Assembly: GCF_036226525.1 (NCBI RefSeq)
Contig: NZ_CP108487.1
Span: 3,782,001-3,846,000, forward strand
Length of the DNA: 64,000 bases
Reading direction: 5' to 3'
Origin: Kribbella sp. NBC_01245
Lineage (GTDB): Bacteria; Actinomycetota; Actinomycetes; Propionibacteriales; Kribbellaceae
Shown here: piece by piece, positions 37,834-45,940 of the stretch
Layout of the letters: each line of letters starts with the position of its first letter
How positions within the stretch are numbered: the first letter of the stretch is position 1
Translations under genes and position numbers: made by a program
The notes under the pieces: generated by a model
The model's database searches: none
What the model was told of the DNA's origin: nothing
What the model saw: the letters and a program-made list of their open reading frames with translations, nothing else

Positions 37834-38933
37834 GGGCTCTCCCCGACCCAGCCGCAGGTCTCGCATTTGCGTCCGGGCCGCGGTGCAACGACGTAGTGAT
37901 ACGTCAGATCCGTGAGGCTCAGGTGGAACATCCGCCCGAGCGTCGTGGTCGGGATGCCGGTCAGGTGGTAGACCGCGTCGAGCGCCGCCAGATGCCCGGT
38001 GAGGTTGGCCGATGGCGCGATCACGGCATGTCCGTTGAACGGGAACAACTCCTCGGGCTCGGTCCCGTAGTGCTCGCGCAGGCGATCCCCCACACTCGGC
38101 AGGCAATCCTGGCAACCGGTGCGCCCCGGCACGAACAGGCCGACCACCGCCATCGGTCCGGCGTACTGGGCGATCATCCACGGCGTACTGGTCCGCAGCG
38201 CCGCCTCGTTCGTCCAGTCACGGATGACGTGCATCGGCTGGTCCGCGCAGAGCACCAGCAGATCGCGGCCCTCCATCAGCGCGGCGACGGAGTCGGTCGA
38301 ATCGACCCGCGTCTCCTCACCGGTGACCTCGACGTGCGAGTTGATCCGGCTGAGGTGTTCGACCGCGACCGGCACCTTGGGTTTGCCGAGATCGTCCTCG
38401 GAGTACAGCAACTGGCGCGTCAGGTTGCCGGCCTCGACCACGTCGAAGTCGACGCAGTGCACCGACCCCACTCCGGCCGCGACCAGCGACGACGCGACAG
38501 CCGAACCCGTGCCACCCAGGCCGAGTACGACGACCCGGCTGGCCTTGAGCCGGGCCTGGACCTCATAACGCGAGGCGCGCGGGGTGAGGTCGACCCACGC
38601 GTAGTACGTCAACGCCCGGTCGTACCGCTCGACCTCGGCCGGGCTCAACTCGGGCGGCGGTGGCGCGGCGGCGTCCTCGACGTACCCGGCGTCGATGATC
38701 GTCTGCATCGCGTCCGCCGCCTCGGCCGCGGTCAGGTCTGGCCGCGCGGTGATCAGGTCCGCGACGATCCGCTCGCGGCTGCGTGTGCCGTCCATCAGGC
38801 CGAGCAACACCCAGAGGGCGCCGTCCTCATCGTCGATCTCCGCGCCGATACCGAGCTGCCGGCCGCCGATGTTGATCAGCGTCGGGTTCAGCCGCACCGG
38901 CTTGTGAATCCCCTTGATCCGTGGCCGCACCAT
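37830..38933 (-). CDS. ThiF/E1-like adenylyltransferase with N-terminal peptide-binding-type domain
   Basis: A 367-residue protein. Residues about 1-90 are a winged-helix/PqqD-like region (LGIGAEIDDEDGALWVLLGLMDG, then ITARPDLTAAEA) like the leader-binding part of RiPP E1-type partners. The E1 domain has GLGGTGS at 138-144, the acidic D162 pair (VDFD), NLTRQ at 170-174, and zinc cysteines at 274/277 and 357/360. E1 proteins adenylate a C-terminal carboxylate, here plausibly that of the 39-residue peptide gene 80 bp upstream. No thiolation partner is visible. It starts the operon with M50 and DUF3105. Confidence 0.93.
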   Translation of the reverse strand: MVRPRIKGIHKPVRLNPTLINIGGRQLGIGAEIDDEDGALWVLLGLMDGTRSRERIVADLITARPDLTAAEAADAMQTIIDAGYVEDAAAPPPPELSPAEVERYDRALTYYAWVDLTPRASRYEVQARLKASRVVVLGLGGTGSAVASSLVAAGVGSVHCVDFDVVEAGNLTRQLLYSEDDLGKPKVPVAVEHLSRINSHVEVTGEETRVDSTDSVAALMEGRDLLVLCADQPMHVIRDWTNEAALRTSTPWMIAQYAGPMAVVGLFVPGRTGCQDCLPSVGDRLREHYGTEPEELFPFNGHAVIAPSANLTGHLAALDAVYHLTGIPTTTLGRMFHLSLTDLTYHYVVAPRPGRKCETCGWVGESP

Positions 38934-39012
38934 GCCTATCCCTCCTCACAACCCCGCTCGGCGATGGAACGACCGGGGCACGGCCTGAGCCGCACCCCGG
39001 TCGATGACCTGA

Positions 39013-39132
39013 CTAGCCGCAGATGTCGTTACGGCAGCCGGGGTCGAGAATCATCGCGGTGGTCTCCAGCTTCTCGAGCTTGCGCACGAGGACCTTCCGC
39101 GGTTCCGGCTTGGTCTCGACCTTCTTCTCCAT
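39013..39132 (-). CDS. Putative RiPP-type precursor peptide (39 residues)
   Basis: ATG 39132 has GGAGGAAG six bases upstream and the frame runs to TAG. The peptide is highly charged at the N-terminus (MEKKVETKPEPRKVLVRKLE) and ends in ILDPGCRNDICG, with cysteines at 33 and 38 and a terminal glycine. A leader-like charged half and a small cysteine-containing tail, immediately upstream of ThiF with a leader-binding domain and a PqqD-M50 protease, fit a precursor. It is too short for standard gene callers. A consensus-like promoter lies just upstream. The modification is unknown. Confidence 0.78.
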   Translation of the reverse strand: MEKKVETKPEPRKVLVRKLEKLETTAMILDPGCRNDICG

Positions 39133-39182
39133 GACTTCCTCCAGCGAATCGGACGGAAGCGGCTAACCGCCGCATGGCGGTC

Positions 39183-39211
39183 ATTAGAGCAGCCACCCCA
39201 TTGTTTTCCAA
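39183..39211 (-). promoter_or_regulatory. Promoter of the peptide-ThiF operon
   Basis: On the minus strand a -35 element TTGGAA (39206-39211) is followed, after exactly 17 bases, by a -10 element TCTAAT (39183-39188). It lies 51 bp before the precursor start and is oriented correctly for the peptide-ThiF-M50-DUF3105 series. Confidence 0.6.
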
Positions 39212-39239
39212 TGCCCCGAATTTGATTTCCGCCCGATTC

Positions 39240-39618
39240 AAAAAGGTAAATCGGACAATACCTTGAATCAAACGACTAAATACCCTCACACCCCATTACT
39301 GCCCGCCACCCACCAGTCGCCCCCAGTCACCCAAACCTCCAATCCCCCACCAAACAAGGCCATCGGCACACCTGACCGCCCCACACATAGGTATCAACCA
39401 CCCAAATTCATCCACAACATCCACCCACCGAATACCCGCGCCACCCGCCCCGAATCCGGGCAATTCCCCCCATTCCCAAACCCACCCACCACCTGCCATC
39501 ATTCGCCCCCCGAATTCCCACCTAAAAAGCCGATCATCGGGCCCTTCCGACCCGGCGTGTCACCGTTCATCGGGCCCTTCTGACCACCCATTCGCAGGAG
39601 TGCTCGTCACTCAGAAGA
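39240..39618. other. C-rich strand-asymmetric gap with a 19-bp direct repeat
   Basis: This stretch has very few G residues on the plus strand and runs of CCC, CAC and ACC for about 300 bp, unlike the rest of the window. A frame of about 106 codons crosses it but is low-complexity. Near the right edge a 19-bp sequence beginning TCATCGGGCCCTTC recurs (39534-39552 and 39567-39585, 18 of 19 matching). I see no gene. The asymmetry could mark an unusual RNA or a mutational scar beside the degraded DUF2079 gene. Confidence 0.5.
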
Positions 39619-40543
39619 GTGACGTGTGGCCAGCGATTGTCACTCCTTTCGGTCATGTGCCGGACCTGCCTCAGGTCGCAGGCTCGAAGGCAGCCGCCGA
39701 CGGCGATCGCGCGACCAAAGGCACGCGGCCGGCTGGCGATCGCACCGTTCCGTCCAGCCCGTACGACGACCTGGCTCGCCGCCGCGGTTTCGCTCACCTT
39801 CGCCATCGCGTACGTCGCGTACTCGCTCGGGCGGCACCGAGCGTTCGCCACCACCGGCTTCGACCTCGGGATCTTCGAGCAGGCCGTCAGCAGTTACGCG
39901 CACGGGCACTGGCCTACGTCGAACGTGCGCGAACCCGGACTCAACCTGCTCGGCGACCACTTCCACCCGATCCTGGCCGTCCTGGCGCCCTTCTACCGGC
40001 TACTCCCGCACACGGAGACTCTGCTCGTCGCACAAGCCCTGCTGCTGGCCATCTCGGTATTACCCATCACGAGGTACTCCGCGGTCGCTACCGAACAGCT
40101 GTGGCCTTTGCGGCTCCCCTGGTGTTGGTGAAGGAAGACCTCGGTCTAACGCTTGCAGCCCTCGGTATCCTCCTTGCGCTCCACCGGCCAACCCAGCGGC
40201 TAGGACTGGCCACTGCCGTCGCCGGCTGCCTGGCATGCCTTGTGACCGTCCTGCTGGTGATTCCGGCCTTCAACGCAGACGGCACCCCGCGTACGCCGAA
40301 GCCGCCAAACGCCTGATGGCCAAGATCCCCGACGGCGCCTCGGTCGCCACCGACAAAGCGCTGGCCCCCCAACTCACCAGCCGCACGGACGTCTACCTGC
40401 TGCCACACGCGGCCAAGACCGAATGGACCCTCGCGTTCACCAGCCAACCGGAGAGCCAGTTCGGGAGCCAGTTCGGGAGCCGACTCGTCGCGAGCGAGGT
40501 CTTCATCGACGGCCCCCTCGTCCTCATCCACCGAGGCCACTGA
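39619..40543 (+). pseudogene. Decayed DUF2079 membrane protein gene
   Basis: Three separated frames carry DUF2079 pieces. The first (39619-40131) has TTGFDLGIFEQAVSSYAHG, GDHFHPILAVLAPFYRLLP and ETLLVAQALLLAIS. The second reads AFAAPLVLVKEDLGLTLAALG and ends near IPAFNADG; the third, to 40543, reads KIPDGASVATDKALAPQLTSR and LVLIHRGH. A family member is about 450-500 residues; here well over 100 are missing and frame changes interrupt the order. The gene is not functional as it stands. Confidence 0.78.
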
Positions 40544-40579
40544 TGCGCCGAGGCCGCTGAGGCAGCAGCTTGCCAACAC

Positions 40580-40629
40580 TTTGTTAGTCGGCTAACGTTC
40601 CAAGCGAAAGGTTAGCCGACTAACAAAGG
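40580..40629. promoter_or_regulatory. 18-bp inverted repeat operator before the SDR gene
   Basis: Arms at 40580-40597 and 40612-40629 are perfectly complementary with a 14-nt spacer. Each arm holds the imperfect palindrome GTTAGYCGRCTAAC, a common form for TetR-family dimer sites, so two dimers could bind. It ends 7 bp before the SDR start at 40637. No TetR gene lies alongside, so the regulator is elsewhere. Confidence 0.68.
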
Positions 40630-40636
40630 TGTAGGC

Positions 40637-41404
40637 ATGGAGCTGGGGCTGCGGGATAAGGCTGTGTTGGTGACCGGGGCGAGCCGGGGAATCGGCCGGC
40701 GGACGGCGCTCGCGTTCGGGGCCGAGGGCGCCCGGGTGGCGATCACGTACCACTCGGACCGGGAGGCGGCGGAGGCTGTCGCGAAGGAGATCGACAGGGC
40801 GTACGTCGTACGGATGGACCTGAATGACCCGGAGTCGATCGCGACAGCCGTTGCCGAGGCGGAAGACCACTGGCAAGGGCTCGACGTGCTGGTGGGTAAC
40901 GCGGTGAACTGGGGCAGCGGCGACTTCCACAACCGCCCGACGCGGATCGAGGACGCGCAGCCGGCAGAGTGGGAGCCGGTGCTGCGGGCCAACCTCGAGG
41001 GGAACTTCCGCCTCGTCCAGGCGGCCGCGCCCGCGTTGCGCCGGTCGGAGCAAGGCCGGTTGGTGCTGGTCTCGACCGATCTCGCCGAGCGGGGAATGAC
41101 CGGGAGCTGGGCGTACGGCGCGGCCAAGGCCGGCCTGCACGGCTTGATCGCGAACCTGGCGCATGACCTCGGCCAGGACGGCGTACTCGCGAACATCGTG
41201 ATGCCCGGGGTCACCCTCGAGGACGGCGAGCACCGGGTCATTCCCAGCGCGGCGCTGGCCGAGTTCACGAAGAAGTTCACCGCGCAGCGGCTGCCGGACG
41301 CGGACGACGTGGCGGCGGCGATCGTGTTCCTGTGTTCGGCACGGACCACGGCGACGATGGGAGAGATCCTCCGCGTCAATGGCGGCGTTTTGAACGCGGC
41401 TTGA
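40637..41404 (+). CDS. Short-chain dehydrogenase/reductase
   Basis: A 255-residue classical SDR: TGASRGIGRRTALAFG for the dinucleotide (about 13-28), NAVNWG in place of the NAG motif, and the Ser-Tyr-Lys set in STDLAERGMTGSWAYGAAKAG (Tyr and Lys in YGAAK). It oxidises or reduces an alcohol or ketone, probably with NADPH; the substrate is unknown. It sits directly behind an 18-bp inverted repeat, so it is likely the main target of an unlinked repressor. Confidence 0.92.
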   Translation: MELGLRDKAVLVTGASRGIGRRTALAFGAEGARVAITYHSDREAAEAVAKEIDRAYVVRMDLNDPESIATAVAEAEDHWQGLDVLVGNAVNWGSGDFHNRPTRIEDAQPAEWEPVLRANLEGNFRLVQAAAPALRRSEQGRLVLVSTDLAERGMTGSWAYGAAKAGLHGLIANLAHDLGQDGVLANIVMPGVTLEDGEHRVIPSAALAEFTKKFTAQRLPDADDVAAAIVFLCSARTTATMGEILRVNGGVLNAA

Positions 41405-41476
41405 TCCACGACCACAGCGCCCACGGCAGGTACCGTGGCCTTCGAGGAGCCTGACGGCCCACGAAGGAGCGGAACG

Positions 41477-42052
41477 ATGACCCGGGCACTGATCGTCGTC
41501 GACGTGCAGAACGACTTCTGCGAAGGTGGCAGCCTCGCCGTCAGCGGCGGCGCCGATGTGGCCTTCCGGATCGGCACCCTGCTGCACGCCTGGCAGGACG
41601 CCGAACCCGAGGACAAGCGGTATGACTTCATCGTCGCGACCAGGGATCACCACATCGATCCGGGCGCGCACTTCTCCAAGAACCCGGACTTCACCGAGTC
41701 CTGGCCGCCGCACTGCGTCGTCGGCACGGACGGCGTGAGCTTCCACCCGAACCTGGACCCGCAACCGTTCGACGCCATCTTCGACAAAGGCGAGTACGCC
41801 GCGGCGTACTCGGGCTTCGAGGGCAAGAGCCACGACGGGCACGCGCTCGCGGAGTGGCTGCGGGAGAAGGGTGTGACCGAGGTGGAGGTGTGCGGTATCG
41901 CCACCGACTACTGCGTGAAGGCGACGGCCCTAGACGCCGCCCGCGAGGGCTTCCCGACCACGGTGCTGACGGAGCTTACGGCCGGGGTGGCGCCTACCAG
42001 CACCACCGAGGCCCTCGCGGAGCTGAAGTCAGCCGGTATCAACCTGCGTTGA
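41477..42052 (+). CDS. pncA: Nicotinamidase (isochorismatase fold)
   Basis: A 191-residue enzyme starting MTRALIVVDVQNDFCEGGSL. The catalytic cysteine is in VCGIATDYCVKATALDAA, the aspartate in VDVQNDF, the lysine in DKGEYAAAYSGFEG, and the metal site near ATRDHHIDPGAHF. It converts nicotinamide to nicotinate, which feeds pncB (28892). GAAGGAG precedes ATG 41477; the frame extends upstream to 41435 without support. The last 14 bp overlap the convergent nucleotidase gene. Confidence 0.95.
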   Translation: MTRALIVVDVQNDFCEGGSLAVSGGADVAFRIGTLLHAWQDAEPEDKRYDFIVATRDHHIDPGAHFSKNPDFTESWPPHCVVGTDGVSFHPNLDPQPFDAIFDKGEYAAAYSGFEGKSHDGHALAEWLREKGVTEVEVCGIATDYCVKATALDAAREGFPTTVLTELTAGVAPTSTTEALAELKSAGINLR

Positions 42053-43889
42053 CGACCACCGGCGTGCCGTTCGCGACCAGCTTCCAGTCAGTGGTCGCGA
42101 ACGTCGCCGGGTCGATCTCGCCCTTGGCCGTCACGTAGTCGATCATCAGCTGGCGAATCTCGACCTGCCGGTTGTAGAGCACCGGCGCCGTCTTGATGTG
42201 CGGGAAGTTGCCGCCACCCGACTGGCGGTAGTTGTTCACGGCAACAACGAACTTGTCCGCCGCCGCGACCGCCTTACCGTCGTACGACAGACCGGTGATC
42301 CGCGAACCAGGAGCCTTCGCGATGTCGACGTCGTAGACCAGCGGCTTGGTCAGCCCGCCGAGGATGTCGTAGTTGTAGTCGGGCGTCCCGTTCGGCGCGG
42401 TGTCGGTCGGGGCGTTGGTCACCTGGTCCGGCGTGAACGGCCCGGCGCCCGTGACCTGCTTGAAGTACCGCGCGGAGAACTCGAGGTAGTCCTTGAGCTG
42501 CGCACCAGTCATCGTCACGCCGATCAGCGTGTTGTCGAAGATGTACAGGCCGGCCACGTCGCGCACGCTCACGTCACCGGCCGGAATCGCGGCGGCACGG
42601 TTGAACGGCGCAGCGATCGCCAGTACGGGCAGTGCCGCCTCGGGCGTGCCAGCGATGGCCTTGCTGACCGCGTCGGCCTGGACGAAGTTCACGAAGTCCA
42701 GGGCGGCAGTGTCCTCCCAGGGGGCAGTGGCGGCCGACATCGCCGTCTTGTTCTTGCCGATCTTCGAGTTCACATAGGCGACAACCGTGTCGTGGTCCTT
42801 CTTCAGCAGTCGCTCGACCGCTGGGTCAGCCGTAACGGTGTTCGCGTTCAGCACCTGGCCGTGGCGGCCGACGACCTTCCAGCGGCCGCGAACCTTCTCC
42901 AGGTCCAACTCCATCAGCGCGAGCCGCATACCCCACTTGAGCGGGTCGATCAGCAGGACCTGCTCCCCGGTCTGCTTGTTCGTCACGAATCGCTCAGGGA
43001 TCTCCACATGCGCATGCCCGACCAGTACGGCGTCGATCCCCGGCACCTGCTCGGCCATCAGCCCGGCGGCGTTCTCCGGGAACGGCAGGGCGTCGCCGTA
43101 CGACGAGGAGAGGTCCATCCCGGTGTGCGCCGAGACGATGACCACGTCGGCCCCCGCGGCGCGGACTCGCGGCACCCAGACGCGGGCCTGCTCGACGATG
43201 CCGCCGAAACGGATCTTGCCGTCGACGATCGCCTTGTCCCAGATCGCCGTACCCGGGTTGGTCAGGCCGAGGATGCCGACCGTGATCGAGCCGCCGCCGG
43301 GCACGCGCACGCGCTTCAGCACGTACGGCGGGAAGACCGGCAGGTCCGTCGTCCAGTCCTGGGCGTTGGCGCCGAGCAGCGGGAAACGCAACTGGCGCTG
43401 GAACTTGCGCAGGATGTCGAGGCCGTAGTTGAACTCGTGGTTGCCGAGCGCGGCCGCGTCGTACCCGATCTGGTTCATCGCGGCGGCCATCGGGTGCACG
43501 TGCCCACCGGTGATCGGGTCGATCTTGGCGTAGTAGTACGCGAGCGGGGTGCCCTGGATGGTGTCACCCGCGTCGAGCAGCAACGGCTGCGGCGTACGGC
43601 GCTCGCGGGCGAGGCGGTGCCGGACGGCGGAGACGAGCGTGGAGACCTTGGCCAGGCCGATGTCGTTGTGCGCGGAGTCGTCGTACTCCGCGTTCTTGAA
43701 GTAGTCCCAGTTGAAGACGTTGCCGTGCAGGTCCGTCGTCCCCATCACGGTCAGGCGAACCGTCTTCTTTCCTAAAGCCAATGCGGGCGTTGGCTGGAAG
43801 CCGGCCGCGGCGAGGGCAGTGGCGGCCGCCGTTCCGCCGAGAATCGCACGCCTGCCCATAGTCGGACGGTCACCTCTGTTGTCGGTCAT
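42039..43889 (-). CDS. Secreted 5'-nucleotidase/2',3'-cyclic phosphodiesterase
   Basis: A 616-residue protein with a Tat-type leader (MGRRAILGGTAAATALAAA, twin arginine), a metallophosphoesterase domain (VMGTTDLHGNVFNWDYF, DAGDTIQGTPLAYYY, ALGNHEFNYGLDIL, GHAHVEIPERF) and a C-terminal nucleotidase domain (TGAQLKDYLEFSARYF, FVVAVNNYRQSGGGNFP). ATG 43889 begins the leader; the longer frame to 44141 is antisense to the deacetylase gene. It probably scavenges extracellular nucleotides or phosphate. Confidence 0.92.
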   Translation of the reverse strand: MTDNRGDRPTMGRRAILGGTAAATALAAAGFQPTPALALGKKTVRLTVMGTTDLHGNVFNWDYFKNAEYDDSAHNDIGLAKVSTLVSAVRHRLARERRTPQPLLLDAGDTIQGTPLAYYYAKIDPITGGHVHPMAAAMNQIGYDAAALGNHEFNYGLDILRKFQRQLRFPLLGANAQDWTTDLPVFPPYVLKRVRVPGGGSITVGILGLTNPGTAIWDKAIVDGKIRFGGIVEQARVWVPRVRAAGADVVIVSAHTGMDLSSSYGDALPFPENAAGLMAEQVPGIDAVLVGHAHVEIPERFVTNKQTGEQVLLIDPLKWGMRLALMELDLEKVRGRWKVVGRHGQVLNANTVTADPAVERLLKKDHDTVVAYVNSKIGKNKTAMSAATAPWEDTAALDFVNFVQADAVSKAIAGTPEAALPVLAIAAPFNRAAAIPAGDVSVRDVAGLYIFDNTLIGVTMTGAQLKDYLEFSARYFKQVTGAGPFTPDQVTNAPTDTAPNGTPDYNYDILGGLTKPLVYDVDIAKAPGSRITGLSYDGKAVAAADKFVVAVNNYRQSGGGNFPHIKTAPVLYNRQVEIRQLMIDYVTAKGEIDPATFATTDWKLVANGTPVVVNAG

Positions 43890-43990
43890 ATCTGCCTCAC
43901 GCTTCGTGTACCAGGTCCCGTGCACGATAACTGGCTGCCGTGGCAGTGTCCTTGTCAGGCATCGGTGCGGGGATGCGGGAGGATGCCGGG

Positions 43991-44725
43991 ATGACCTCGC
44001 CGCGCAGCCGCCTGCTGCTCGCTGCCGCCCTCCTGACCGGAGCCGTGCTCGCACAGGTCGGTCAGCCTGCCGCCGAGCCGTCGACCGCCTCTGCCTCCCC
44101 TGACCCAGTACGCCCGGTGCAGGTGTCCAAGCCCGCTCCAAAGCCCAAATCTTCTGCCGGCCCCCGTAACCGTCGTAAGAAGGAAAAGCCGGGCAAGGTC
44201 ATCTACTTGACGTTTGACGACGGGCCGCAGCCGGAGTGGACGCCGAAGGTACTGGCAGTTCTAGCCCGCCACAACGCCAAGGCGACGTTCTTCATGCTCG
44301 GCCGCGAGACCGCGCCGTACCCGGAGCTGGTCGCCAGAGTCCGTCAGGCCGGGCACACCGTCGGCAACCACACGTACGGCCATCTCATCCTGACCAAGCT
44401 CTCCCCTACCCGGCTCAAGTCCGAGCTGACGCGTGGACCGAACTCCAAGTGCTTCCGGCCGCCCTTCCGGGCCACCAACGCAGAGGTCCACAAGGCGGCA
44501 GTGGCGCTTGGGCAGCGGGAGATCCTCTGGGACATCGACACCAGCGACTGGTCCAAACCCGGCGCGGACAAGATCGAGAAGGCCGTGCTGCGCGGCGCAT
44601 TCCCGGGCGCGATCGTCCTGTTGCACGACGGCGGCGGCGACCGCATCCAAACTGTGCAGGCTCTGGAGCGCATCCTCACCAAGCTGTCCTCGAAGGGCTA
44701 CAAGTTCAAGGCCCTCGACTGCTAG
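43991..44725 (+). CDS. Secreted polysaccharide deacetylase (NodB homology)
   Basis: A 244-residue protein with a hydrophobic leader (about 7-24, LLLAAALLTGAVLAQVG), a Ser/Pro-rich linker with basic residues, and the NodB domain: YLTFDDGPQPEWTP (metal Asp pair), NHTYGHLIL (metal His) and RPPFRATNAEV, ending with VLLHDGGG. It removes N-acetyl groups from cell-wall or other polysaccharides. ATG 43991 is chosen because it begins a good leader; the frame extends to 43940. Divergent from the nucleotidase gene. Confidence 0.9.
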   Translation: MTSPRSRLLLAAALLTGAVLAQVGQPAAEPSTASASPDPVRPVQVSKPAPKPKSSAGPRNRRKKEKPGKVIYLTFDDGPQPEWTPKVLAVLARHNAKATFFMLGRETAPYPELVARVRQAGHTVGNHTYGHLILTKLSPTRLKSELTRGPNSKCFRPPFRATNAEVHKAAVALGQREILWDIDTSDWSKPGADKIEKAVLRGAFPGAIVLLHDGGGDRIQTVQALERILTKLSSKGYKFKALDC

Positions 44726-45301
44726 CTAGTACGACCTGAGGATCATGGCCCGGCCTTGCGAGTAGTACTGCAGCACACGGTCCAGCTCCGCCAGCGGAAT
44801 CGCCAGCGTTGCCGGATGCACCCGCGGCCCACGTACGCCAAACAGCCGCATCAAGCGCTTACCCGCCTCGGCCTCCTCGAACCCGACAGTGACGGGCAGA
44901 TCCGGCTTGACGCCCATCTGCAGCCCAAGCACGAGCTGCGGCCTACGCGTGATGGTGAAGCTCATAACGGCCGCCCACGGGTAGTAGAAACGACCGATCG
45001 TCAGACCTTCGTCCGTCAGGCGCATCGCCTCAAACGAGGCAGGCGGCGTCTTCCACACCTTGCAGCGTCTGAGGATCAGGAAGTACGAGGCGGACAGCCC
45101 GAGCATCGCCAGCGACAGTAGGCCTCCAGCGATCGCGAAGCCCCAGGAGCGGTCCATGATCGAAGGAACGACTCTCACGGGCAGACTTGCCAGCCCCAGC
45201 ACCAGCCAAACCCAGGCGCCGAAGCGGTTGAGCTTGAGTATCTTCGCCCGCTGCGCCCAGAGCGCCGGCGGGTCGAACATGACGCTGTAAGGCTGGTTCA
45301 C
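44726..45301 (-). CDS. Hypothetical membrane protein (second of a paralogous-looking pair)
   Basis: A 191-residue protein from GTG 45301, which overlaps the preceding stop as GTGA. Two membrane segments (about 27-46 and 51-72) are followed by a soluble beta-rich region with FYYPWAAVMSFTITRRP and PATLAIPLAELDRVLQYYSQGR. The layout and the final arginine-rich turn resemble the neighbouring gene at 45298-45915, which ends in ALRQFSGGRTAILR against this one's LQYYSQGRAMILRSY. I recognise no family; the pair looks like PH-like membrane proteins. Confidence 0.72.
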   Translation of the reverse strand: MNQPYSVMFDPPALWAQRAKILKLNRFGAWVWLVLGLASLPVRVVPSIMDRSWGFAIAGGLLSLAMLGLSASYFLILRRCKVWKTPPASFEAMRLTDEGLTIGRFYYPWAAVMSFTITRRPQLVLGLQMGVKPDLPVTVGFEEAEAGKRLMRLFGVRGPRVHPATLAIPLAELDRVLQYYSQGRAMILRSY

Positions 45302-45915
45302 CGCAGGATCGCCGTACGGCCGCCAGAGAACTGCCGAAGCGCCGCGTCGATCGCCTCGACCGATTGATCCAGAGCGGCCACAGCGACGAACCCTGGCGAC
45401 CTGAGCATCCGTTTGGGCTGCAGCGCGGCCTTGGCGGCAGGGTGATCCAGACCGGAAACACCCGGGTTGAGCGCAATCTCCAGCACCGGCTCGCCGAACG
45501 GCTGCCGCACCTTGAAGCCCTTCACCACGTCCCACGGCAGTACGACGGGAGCGGGCGCGCCTTCGACACCGAGCTCCAGCGCGGACGGCGACATCCGCAT
45601 CGCGAACCGCGGGAGCTCGGCCGCGGCAAACCAGCGCTTGCGATCGGCAGTGAGCCGCAAGGACCTGGCGTTGATGACCGCGAGCGGCAGCACGCTCAGC
45701 AACATCAGTAGGGCGAACGGCCACATGTCGGCACCGGGATGGACGAACACGGCGTACACCACGAAGATGACGGCCAGAACGACACCGATCGCGGCCAGGA
45801 TCGCGCTGACCCAACCGCCGACCCACTGGATCTTGTGGACCACCTCGCGGCGGCGCAGCACGGTGTCCCGATCGAGTCCGACAACGAAGGTGGTGGCTCC
45901 TGCTGGCTCCGTCAT
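45298..45915 (-). CDS. Hypothetical membrane protein (first of a paralogous-looking pair)
   Basis: A 205-residue protein starting MTEPAGATTFVVGLDRD. It has two membrane segments (about 32-55 and 63-83), then a soluble region (LSALELGVEG-type strand, VVLPWDVVKGFKVRQPFGE). It is coupled to the next gene by a GTGA overlap and shares its architecture and C-terminal pattern, so the two likely act together. Function unknown. ATG 45915 is chosen over the frame's earlier start because it begins the plausible protein. Confidence 0.72.
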   Translation of the reverse strand: MTEPAGATTFVVGLDRDTVLRRREVVHKIQWVGGWVSAILAAIGVVLAVIFVVYAVFVHPGADMWPFALLMLLSVLPLAVINARSLRLTADRKRWFAAAELPRFAMRMSPSALELGVEGAPAPVVLPWDVVKGFKVRQPFGEPVLEIALNPGVSGLDHPAAKAALQPKRMLRSPGFVAVAALDQSVEAIDAALRQFSGGRTAILR

Positions 45916-45940
45916 ACCAGCAGGATGCCGTGTTCCTGGC

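Noticed and set aside
39029..39289. 86-codon minus-strand frame overlapping the precursor peptide
   Set aside because: Out of frame with the 39-residue gene that has the ribosome site and promoter; its product resembles no family.
39263..39583. 106-codon plus-strand frame in the C-rich tract
   Set aside because: Low-complexity Pro/Thr/His sequence produced by the base composition; no start context or family.
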